Of a stretch of DNA of 9,933 nucleotides, positions 1-5,141 are shown piece after piece; positions within the stretch are counted from its first letter, which is position 1, and each line of letters begins with the position of its first letter. The stretch is from JAJBWD01 sp041670885 (GTDB lineage: Bacteria; Bacillota; Clostridia; Clostridiales; Clostridiaceae). The stretch covers positions 1 through 9,933 of the forward strand of contig JBAXYJ010000101.1 of assembly GCA_041670885.1 (NCBI GenBank), written 5' to 3'. A model generated the notes under the pieces. It did no database searches. It was not told the origin of the DNA and was given only the letters and a program-made list of their open reading frames with translations. Made by a program: the position numbers and the translations under genes.

Positions 1-717
1 AGAAAGTCCCAAGGGCATTAAGGAATTTGAAAGTGTCTTTCTTCTCATATTAAAAGAATCTCTAATAATTTTAAAAAATAAGTCTTCATCATTAACTTTT
101 ACACTCTTTTCTTTTCTTGGAATAAGGCGTATTACAGTTGAGCTAACCTTAGGAGAGGGTATGAAAGATGTAGGGGGAACCTCTCTCACCTTGGATACCC
201 CGCAATAATAACTTACTAAAAGCGTCAATGCACCGTAGTCCTTTGTACTGGGTGAAGCTGCTATCCTGTCTGCTACTTCCTTCTGAATCATGATGGTTAT
301 GGATAAAATTTTACTCTTTCCCTTAATCAGCTTTGTAATAATAGGAGTAGTTACATAGTAAGGCAGGTTTGCCAGGATCTTTACCTCACTATCTCCTATG
401 ATTTCATCCATATCACATTTTAGGACATCTTCATTTATAATCTTTAAATTAGTATAATCCTTAAACTCATCTTCCAGTATTGGAATAAGCTTTTTATCCA
501 GCTCAATTGCCGTTACATTTTTTCCTTTATCTAAAAGAAGGCGGGTTAAGGCACCAAACCCAGGACCTATTTCAATTATTTCATCATCAGGATTTACATC
601 GGCTGAATTTACTATGTCCTCTAAAACAGTATCATCTACAAGAAAATTCTGTCCTAAACTTTTGGTAAGCTTAAAGGAATTTTTCTTAAGCATTTCTATG
701 GTTTTTGCTCTATCCAT
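1..717 (-). CDS. rsmA: 16S rRNA (adenine1518/1519-N6)-dimethyltransferase RsmA (KsgA), C-terminus cut by window edge
   Basis: The protein dimethylates two adjacent adenines in the 3'-terminal hairpin of 16S rRNA, using S-adenosylmethionine, late in 30S assembly. I translated 239 codons from the ATG at 717 to the window edge; about 40 C-terminal residues are probably missing. Visible family motifs are LGQNFL at 21-26, the SAM-binding EIGPGFGALT at 49-58, the acidic IELD at 71-74, the catalytic NLPYY at 117-121, and SFIPSPKVSS at 184-193. The start is supported by a GGAGG about 9 nt upstream, inside the end of rnmV. The reading frame overlaps rnmV by 8 nt (ATGGATAG), which suggests translational coupling. 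Pairing with rnmV is the usual Bacillota arrangement and joins two rRNA-processing enzymes. No frameshift or missing motif is seen in the part present. Confidence 0.96.
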   Translation of the reverse strand, partial: MDRAKTIEMLKKNSFKLTKSLGQNFLVDDTVLEDIVNSADVNPDDEIIEIGPGFGALTRLLLDKGKNVTAIELDKKLIPILEDEFKDYTNLKIINEDVLKCDMDEIIGDSEVKILANLPYYVTTPIITKLIKGKSKILSITIMIQKEVADRIAASPSTKDYGALTLLVSYYCGVSKVREVPPTSFIPSPKVSSTVIRLIPRKEKSVKVNDEDLFFKIIRDSFNMRRKTLSNSLMPLGLS

Positions 718-1258
718 CTATTTCTTCCTCCAGTTTCTTAACTCCATTTATAAATTCTTCTCTTAATATGCCAAAATCATTAAGCTTTGAAAGAAATGAT
801 GCGGCATTTGAATATCCTATTCCTAATATTTTGCCTAAACTTTCTCGTCGCGCCTTTGATTTTATGTCACCTGTCAGCTTATTTTCTACCATATCAAAAA
901 AAGTAAACTCTTCTCTTTTTTCCTTCTCTACGCATTTTGCTTTGGAAAGAGCCTCTATTATTGCCTCTTTTGAAGCATTTTCAACTCCTATGTCTCCGTC
1001 CTTATATCCTTCCTTTCTTGATATGTAAGCATGTTTTACTCCCGGAACTCTCTTTGCTATTATTCTTCTTATTTTTTCTCCTGCATAATCCGGGTCAGTT
1101 AAAACTATAACTCCCTGACGCCTCTCAGCCTCTTTAATTTTCTCTATGGTTTTACCATTTATTCCAAAGCCGGATACTGATATTACGCTGGCCTCTACTG
1201 CATTTTTTACAGCTGTAATATCGTCTCTTCCTTCAACTACTATTACTTCTTTAATCAT
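710..1258 (-). CDS. rnmV: Ribonuclease M5 (5S rRNA maturation)
   Basis: Ribonuclease M5 makes the double-stranded cuts that release mature 5S rRNA from its precursor, in known cases with ribosomal protein L18 bound. The 182-residue length is normal for the family. The N-terminal half is a TOPRIM domain. It shows VVEGRDD at residues 7-13 (the conserved glutamate loop), LTDPDYAGEKIR at 53-64 (the DxD metal site, Asp55 and Asp57), and GVENA at 91-95, a slightly altered form of the family GVEHA. The C-terminal region, about 110-182, is the family-specific RNA-binding part. The ATG at 1258 follows an ideal AGGAGG with 6 nt spacing. The stop overlaps the start of rsmA. A terminator upstream at 1361-1389 and a promoter candidate at 1300-1328 suggest an rnmV-rsmA transcript of its own. 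Confidence 0.95.
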   Translation of the reverse strand: MIKEVIVVEGRDDITAVKNAVEASVISVSGFGINGKTIEKIKEAERRQGVIVLTDPDYAGEKIRRIIAKRVPGVKHAYISRKEGYKDGDIGVENASKEAIIEALSKAKCVEKEKREEFTFFDMVENKLTGDIKSKARRESLGKILGIGYSNAASFLSKLNDFGILREEFINGVKKLEEEIDG

Positions 1259-1299
1259 TACTTACCTCCTAAGGGTGCCACCCAGTTCACTTTTCACAT

Positions 1300-1328
1300 T
1301 TAATAAAATAAAAGTATTTATTTTTCAA
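1300..1328 (-). promoter_or_regulatory. Candidate sigma-A promoter for rnmV-rsmA
   Basis: On the minus strand a TTGAAA (1328-1323) is followed after 17 nt by TATTAA (1305-1300). It lies just downstream of the yabE terminator and about 42 nt before the rnmV start. The -35 matches five of six consensus bases and the -10 four of six. The AT-rich background makes chance matches common, so this is a candidate only. Confidence 0.45.
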
Positions 1329-1360
1329 CGTTTCTAATTGAAACATTCTTTTCTATAAAT

Positions 1361-1389
1361 AATAAAAGAGAGCCAGGCTCTCTTTTATT
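1361..1389 (-). terminator. Intrinsic terminator downstream of yabE
   Basis: A perfect inverted repeat with 14-nt arms (1361-1374 and 1376-1389) around a single central base gives a stem of about 13 bp with a 3-nt loop. On the minus strand it is followed by a T-rich tract (TTATTTAT). The hairpin overlaps the last two codons and the stop of yabE, so termination begins inside the gene end. It separates yabE from rnmV. The opposite strand also has a T-rich tail (TTTTATTTTA), so weak bidirectional action is possible. Confidence 0.85.
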
Positions 1390-2419
1390 TTAAGACATAA
1401 GCATTTACGTAACGTACACCCCAGCTATAACACTGATTCAGTGTATTGAAATATAAGTCAAGCTTATATCCATTAATAGCTCCCCCTGTGTCCTGAGCTA
1501 TAGCAAGCCCATAACCAGGAATATATAGCTTTGTACCGTAGGGTATAATTCTTGGGTCAACAGCTATTGTACTGTATCCATATGGATCTCTTTTAGCATA
1601 AACTCCCGTTGCAGTTCTCCCATATCCTGAACTGCTGGAGCTTTTACCACAGCTGGCAGCTGTATATGCACTTGTCTTAAACTTAAGTGTCTTGGTGTAA
1701 TAAACCTGAGTGCCTCCTCTTGAAATATTAAGTACTCCAAGAATTCCTCTATTAATAATCTTAGCAACCGGGTTTTTAGTAATAACCTCTGACAGTACTT
1801 TGCTTGAAACAATCTTGCCATCTTCATAAATTAATTTATGGGTTATTAGTTTTTCCCCTTTTTCTCCATCCTGGACTACTTTATTTGTCCCTATTATAAG
1901 GGAATTGTCTGATTTATAGATTATGGCATAATCAAGTTCCTTTTTCTCCTCTACAATTTTGGCATCAACTCTTACTATTTTAATACTAATGCCAGATGTT
2001 ATGGTTGAGGAAAGCTGAGGTGATATCTTATCATCCTCACCAAGCTTGATTTCCTCTGCCAAAAGCAAATCTTTTACGTTATCCTCGGCAGATTTTAAGT
2101 TTAAGTTTTTCCCGTCTACCTGAATATATACATCTACTGCTTTTTTAATATTTATAATGTCTCCATTTTTAATCTTCTGGTCTAATTCAGGTGATGCTTT
2201 GTCTTTTGGTCCAACAACTATTTTTTCACTTTGAAGCACTTTAGATACGGTTGATTTAAAGGTAACTGCCTTTATTTCCTTACCGTCTAAATTAATAGTA
2301 ACTGTCTTTCTCATTCCAATTAAGGTTATGGTAACACTTAATGTCAGTAGTACTCCCAGCAGAATATTCTTTGGAATGTTATAAAAATAGTCTCTCGGGC
2401 CGCTTATTTTACCTTTCAT
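1385..2419 (-). CDS. yabE: YabE-like cell-wall protein: DUF348 repeats, G5 and 3D domains
   Basis: This is a predicted membrane-anchored, cell-wall-active protein of 344 residues. A short cytoplasmic N-terminus is followed by one hydrophobic segment at about 18-36, an uncleaved anchor or signal. Two DUF348 modules follow at about 38-95 and 96-152, each with a 'DGK' turn, then a G5 domain at about 153-228. The C-terminal 3D domain, about 245-344, carries its three signature aspartates: D288 in VDPR, D310 in QDTGG and D321 in LDLYF. 3D domains resemble the double-psi barrel of lytic transglycosylases, and relatives such as B. subtilis YabE and the Rpf/Sps proteins are tied to peptidoglycan remodelling and stationary-phase or spore-outgrowth survival. 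Catalysis here is inferred. The ATG at 2419 has CAGGGAGG 9 nt upstream. It sits 150 nt downstream of tatD with no clear terminator between, so read-through from tatD is possible. Confidence 0.9.
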   Translation of the reverse strand: MKGKISGPRDYFYNIPKNILLGVLLTLSVTITLIGMRKTVTINLDGKEIKAVTFKSTVSKVLQSEKIVVGPKDKASPELDQKIKNGDIINIKKAVDVYIQVDGKNLNLKSAEDNVKDLLLAEEIKLGEDDKISPQLSSTITSGISIKIVRVDAKIVEEKKELDYAIIYKSDNSLIIGTNKVVQDGEKGEKLITHKLIYEDGKIVSSKVLSEVITKNPVAKIINRGILGVLNISRGGTQVYYTKTLKFKTSAYTAASCGKSSSSSGYGRTATGVYAKRDPYGYSTIAVDPRIIPYGTKLYIPGYGLAIAQDTGGAINGYKLDLYFNTLNQCYSWGVRYVNAYVLK

Positions 2420-2440
2420 TTCTAAATACCTCCCTGTGCT

Positions 2441-2466
2441 GGAGTAAGCTGAACAAGCTTTTCTCC
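2441..2466 (-). promoter_or_regulatory. Hairpin in the yabE 5' leader
   Basis: The minus-strand RNA can form a compact stem: GGAG pairs with CUCC and AAGCU with AGCUU, with a UGUUC loop and a small 2x1 internal loop. It ends 6 nt before the yabE Shine-Dalgarno sequence (GGGAGG at 2434-2429). There is no T-run after it, so it is not a terminator. It could set mRNA stability or ribosome access. It is too small to be the c-di-AMP (ydaO) riboswitch that precedes some wall-hydrolase genes. Confidence 0.4.
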
Positions 2467-2569
2467 TTATGGCCTTAAATGCACTGTTTGCATAAAAATA
2501 TAAAAATATAATTGCGTTCTTGGTCTTTGGGTTTTTTTAGAAACGAATATAAAATATTTTACACTATTA

Positions 2570-3331
2570 TTAAATATTTAGCAAGTTTTTAGCATTATTA
2601 GTAGTATATTCTTCCATTTCTTTAATATTTACTCCCTTTATCGCAGATAATCTATCTAGTATATACTTAATATAAGGTGAGTAATTTCGTTTTCCTCTAA
2701 ATGGTACAGGTGTCATATAAGGGCAGTCTGTTTCTACCAATATTCTGTCAAGAGGCACTATAGAGGCAGTATCAACTATTTTTTTTGCATTTTTAAATGT
2801 GATCACTCCAGTAAAACCTATATAGTATCCAAGCTTCAAACACTCCCTTGCAATTTCCGGGCTGCCTGAAAAGCAGTGGACAACCCCCTTTACATTTTTA
2901 AAGCTCTTCATTATGCCAATAGCATCAGAGTAGGCATCTCTTATATGCAAAATTACAGGAAGCTTTACCTCTTCTGCCAGCTCCATCTGCCTGATAAATG
3001 CCTTTTTCTGAATCTCCCTATCCGGGTTTTCCTCATAATAATAATCCAGACCTATCTCTCCTATTGCACGAATCTTATTAAATTTTGTCATTTCTCTAAG
3101 CTTACCAATAACCTCTTCATTAATTATATTTGCAAATTCAGGATGTATTCCTACTGCTCCATAAAAGAAGTCATATTTCTTAGTAAGCTCTGCTGTAGCG
3201 AAAGACCCTTCCAGTGAGGCTCCACAGTTCAAAACTGAAGCCACATTGTTTTCCTTAAGTGAATTTATTATTTCATCTCTGTCCTTATCAAATTCTTCAT
3301 CGTCATAATGAGCATGTGAATCAAATATCAT
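2570..3331 (-). CDS. tatD: TatD family metal-dependent DNase/hydrolase
   Basis: This is a TIM-barrel metal-dependent hydrolase of the TatD family; studied members act as Mg2+-dependent 3'-5' exonucleases on DNA and RNA. At 253 residues it is full length. The metal ligands expected for the family are all present: H6 and H8 in DSHAHYDD, E92 in GEIGLDYY, H129 in ILHIRD, H152 in VVHCFSG, and D202 in LVETDCPY. The last is followed by the typical TPVPFRGKRN segment. The start ATG at 3331 has AGGAGG 6 nt upstream, and that Shine-Dalgarno sequence overlaps the TAG stop of the preceding DUF362 gene. The 8-nt gap implies co-transcription and possibly coupled translation. TatD next to yabE and rnmV matches the conserved Bacillota gene order (yabD-yabE-rnmV-ksgA in B. 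subtilis). Confidence 0.95.
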   Translation of the reverse strand: MIFDSHAHYDDEEFDKDRDEIINSLKENNVASVLNCGASLEGSFATAELTKKYDFFYGAVGIHPEFANIINEEVIGKLREMTKFNKIRAIGEIGLDYYYEENPDREIQKKAFIRQMELAEEVKLPVILHIRDAYSDAIGIMKSFKNVKGVVHCFSGSPEIARECLKLGYYIGFTGVITFKNAKKIVDTASIVPLDRILVETDCPYMTPVPFRGKRNYSPYIKYILDRLSAIKGVNIKEMEEYTTNNAKNLLNI

Positions 3332-3339
3332 GTTCCCTC

Positions 3340-4449
3340 CTAAAGCTTTATAAGGTCATACTCTCTGCTGCCAAGCCCTATTTTTTCTCCGTGGGCAATT
3401 CCTGCTTCCCATTTAGTGTCCGGATGAATATGCGTAAATTTATCCTGCCCTTGTTTAAATTTACCATCATCTAAAGCTGACAGATAATTAGCACTAGCAG
3501 CATTTACCATATTAACAGATGCAAAATCCAGTGCTACCGGGTTGAAGGATGCACAAATACCTAAATCCGGAATAATTGCTGCATCATTATTGTTCCAGCA
3601 GTCACAGTCCGGGGATACATTCATTATGAAATTAACATGGAAGTTTGGTTTATCCTTAATGGCTGCATAGGCATATTCTGCTATCTTTTCATTGGCAGTA
3701 TCTGCAGCTTCATTCCATACTACACTTGCAGCATCAAATCTGCATACTGCTATGCATTGTCCGCAGCCTACACATTTATCGTAATCTATATCTGCTTTAT
3801 TATTTTCATCAAAGGAAATAGCATTTTGGGCACAGGATTTAGCACACATTTTGCAGGATACACAGTTTTTCTTATTTATCTTTGGCTTTGAGGCTGAGTG
3901 CATCTCCAGCTTTCCTCCACGAGAACCCGATCCCATTCCAAGATTCTTCAAAGCTCCTCCAAAGCCTGTCATCTCATGTCCTTTAAAATGGCTCAGAGAT
4001 ATTACAATATCTGCTTCTGCTATGGCAGCTCCTATTTTTGCTGTTTTACATCTATCTAAGTTTATTCCTATTTCTTTATAATCCATACCTTTAAGTCCAT
4101 CAGCTATTATTACAGGGCAGTCAACAGCTATGGGATAAAATCCATTTTCAAAAGCACTATTTATATGATCTACAGCATTTGCCCTTTTGCCTGTATAAAG
4201 TGTATTTGAATCAGTAAGAAAAGGAATCCCGCCAAGTTTTTTTATAACCGATACTACTCTTCTTACATAATTGGGTTTAATATAAGCTAAGTTTCCAGGT
4301 TCGCCGAAATGAATTTTAATTGCTACAAATTTATCTTTAAAATCTATTTTATCAATTCCTGCCGCCAAGATAAGCTTTTCTAATTTATCCAGCATATTAA
4401 GTCCTTGTTTTACTCTCGTATTTGTAAAATACACCTTAGATTTTTCCAT
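3340..4449 (-). CDS. DUF362 domain protein with two [4Fe-4S] ferredoxin motifs
   Basis: This is a 369-residue protein of the DUF362 family, whose biochemical role is not established. The DUF362 region spans about 1-185, with a conserved KIHFGEPGN at 45-53 and a glycine-rich GFGGALKNLGMGSGSRGGK at about 162-180. It is followed by a bacterial-type 2[4Fe-4S] ferredoxin module with two perfect CxxCxxCxxxC clusters, at C196/C199/C202/C206 and C226/C229/C232/C236. The remaining 130 or so residues return to DUF362-type sequence. There is no signal peptide or membrane segment, so it should be cytoplasmic. The ATG at 4449 is preceded by AGGAGG with 7 nt spacing. It is the first gene of a likely operon with tatD. 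Two clusters suggest electron transfer in an anaerobe; the partner cannot be read from this window. Confidence 0.88.
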   Translation of the reverse strand: MEKSKVYFTNTRVKQGLNMLDKLEKLILAAGIDKIDFKDKFVAIKIHFGEPGNLAYIKPNYVRRVVSVIKKLGGIPFLTDSNTLYTGKRANAVDHINSAFENGFYPIAVDCPVIIADGLKGMDYKEIGINLDRCKTAKIGAAIAEADIVISLSHFKGHEMTGFGGALKNLGMGSGSRGGKLEMHSASKPKINKKNCVSCKMCAKSCAQNAISFDENNKADIDYDKCVGCGQCIAVCRFDAASVVWNEAADTANEKIAEYAYAAIKDKPNFHVNFIMNVSPDCDCWNNNDAAIIPDLGICASFNPVALDFASVNMVNAASANYLSALDDGKFKQGQDKFTHIHPDTKWEAGIAHGEKIGLGSREYDLIKL

Positions 4450-4491
4450 ATTAATCCTCCTAGATATTAATTATTAACTACCTTCTATTAT

Positions 4492-4519
4492 AGTATACCA
4501 AAAATTACAAAAGGCGCAA
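4492..4519 (-). promoter_or_regulatory. Candidate promoter for the DUF362-tatD operon
   Basis: On the minus strand TTGCGC (4519-4514) is followed after 16 nt by TATACT (4497-4492). A TG one base before the -10 makes it an extended -10 element (TGGTATACT). It lies about 42 nt upstream of the DUF362 start. A second TATAAT reads four bases further downstream and makes the exact start site uncertain. Confidence 0.55.
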
Positions 4520-4542
4520 ATTAAGCAACGTAATAATTTAGC

Positions 4543-4842
4543 TTTTTAATTTAAAAAATCGGTGAGGATTCGATATTTTTATCTGAAATCAGCCGGAATG
4601 AAATTATGCAATTCTCTTGAACTTAAAATTGCATAATTATAAATTAATTTTTTCAGCTGAAAAATCGGTGAAGATTCGATATTTTAATCTGAAAACAGCC
4701 AGAATGAAATTATGCAATTCTCTTGAACTTAGAATTGCATAATTATAAATTTATTTTTCAGATTAAAAAAATGGTGAACATTCATTATTTTTAATCTGAA
4801 ATCAGCCAGAATGAAATTATGCAATTCTCTTGAATAAAATTA
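4543..4842. repeat. Tandem array of a 106-bp structured intergenic repeat (about 2.7 copies)
   Basis: Three head-to-tail units start at 4558, 4664 and 4770, so the period is exactly 106 bp. Units 1 and 2 are about 90% identical by eye. Unit 3 stops matching after about 70 bp, just inside the csp promoter. Traces of a further unit end lie at 4543-4557. Each unit contains a small hairpin with a conserved 9-nt loop beginning GTGA (loops at 4562-4570, 4668-4676 and 4774-4782). Units 1 and 2 contain a second hairpin with 12-14 bp arms (4602-4613 with 4627-4638; 4708-4721 with 4731-4744). No open reading frame of note crosses the array. The array fills most of the divergent gap between DUF362 and csp. 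I do not recognise it as a named family; a structured RNA, a protein-binding array or a miniature mobile-type repeat are all possible. Confidence 0.85.
4756..4801. other. Best-preserved hairpin of the repeat array
   Basis: At the unit 2/3 junction a 14-nt arm at 4756-4769 pairs perfectly with 4788-4801. It continues as AATG (4770-4773) with CATT (4783-4786), leaving one bulged A at 4787 and a 9-nt loop. The total stem is 18 bp. In units 1 and 2 the corresponding upper stem is ATCG with CGAT, so two of the four pairs have changed on both sides. The GTGA start of the loop does not change. Confidence 0.7.
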
Positions 4843-4860
4843 TTGATTTTGGTGTACAAT
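4830..4860 (+). promoter_or_regulatory. Candidate promoter for the cold-shock gene
   Basis: TACAAT at 4855-4860 is a good -10 (five of six), with TTGAAT at 4830-4835 as a weak -35 at a long 19-nt spacing. It would give a 5' leader of about 55 nt, which includes a short hairpin (GCATA with TATGC, 4878-4893). The -35 falls inside the truncated third repeat unit, so the repeat array contacts the csp control region directly. Confidence 0.45.
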
Positions 4861-4922
4861 AGATTTATTAGGAATATGCATAGCTTATTATGCTGTTTTC
4901 TTTAGAAATGGAGGTATTATTA

Positions 4923-5120
4923 ATGCAAGGAAAAGTTAAATGGTTCAATAGTCAAAAAGGATATGGTTTTATCACCGGAGATGATGGTAAGGACGTTTTC
5001 GTTCATTTTTCAGGTATATCATCAGAAGGTTTTAAGTCATTAGAGGAGGGCGAAGCAGTTTCCTATGAAATCACCAGCGGTGATAAGGGAGAGCAGGCCG
5101 TTAATGTTTCAAAAATATAA
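4923..5120 (+). CDS. cspA: Cold-shock domain protein (CspA family)
   Basis: This is a small single-domain OB-fold nucleic-acid-binding protein of 65 residues. The family acts as RNA chaperones that melt mRNA structure at low temperature, as transcription antiterminators, or as general housekeeping factors. The sequence starts MQGKVKWFNSQKGYGFI, with RNP1 (KGYGFI) at 13-18 and RNP2 (VFVHF) at 26-30, and ends in the usual basic/hydrophobic tail. I chose the ATG at 4923 over the in-frame ATG at 4890. A GGAGG at 4910-4914 lies 8 nt before it, the length becomes canonical, and the alternative 11-residue extension is not family-like. It is transcribed alone, divergent from DUF362 and convergent with metG. 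Bacteria often carry several csp paralogues, so the letter in the gene name is arbitrary and cold induction is not shown. Confidence 0.95.
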   Translation: MQGKVKWFNSQKGYGFITGDDGKDVFVHFSGISSEGFKSLEEGEAVSYEITSGDKGEQAVNVSKI

Positions 5121-5141
5121 TAGGAGCCTAATGGCTCCTAT
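5120..5141. terminator. Shared bidirectional terminator of csp and metG
   Basis: A perfect 9-bp stem (ATAGGAGCC with GGCTCCTAT) closes a TAAT loop. On the plus strand it is followed by CTTATTTCG, and on the minus strand by TTATATTTTTG, so it can terminate both convergent genes. It begins on the last base of the csp stop codon, and the metG stop codon (5140-5138) lies inside the other arm. Confidence 0.85.

Noticed and set aside
705..1337. Plus-strand open frames of 107 and 63 codons opposite rnmV
   Set aside because: They are shadows of a recognisable gene, lack ribosome binding sites and show low-complexity Ser/Phe/Ile composition.
1259..1384. Antisense RNA promoter against yabE, as known in B. 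subtilis
   Set aside because: A plus-strand TTGAAAC near 1339 lacks a suitable -10 or ECF-type CGTC element at proper spacing, and a terminator hairpin follows at once.
2420..2569. c-di-AMP (ydaO) riboswitch before yabE
   Set aside because: The gap is AT-rich with one small hairpin and lacks the long multi-helix GC-containing core expected of ydaO.
4467..4495. Plus-strand promoter (TTAATT, 16 nt, then TATAGT) that could transcribe the repeat array
   Set aside because: The -35 is poor and the -10 overlaps the better minus-strand promoter of DUF362. It is not strong enough to call in such AT-rich DNA.
4543..4842. CRISPR array
   Set aside because: The whole 106-bp unit is repeated with no unique spacers between short repeats, and no cas gene is present.
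4890..4922. Upstream in-frame ATG giving an 11-residue extension of the cold-shock protein
   Set aside because: The downstream ATG at 4923 has the GGAGG and gives the canonical family length. The extension is hydrophobic and not family-like, and its ATG lies in a possible leader hairpin.
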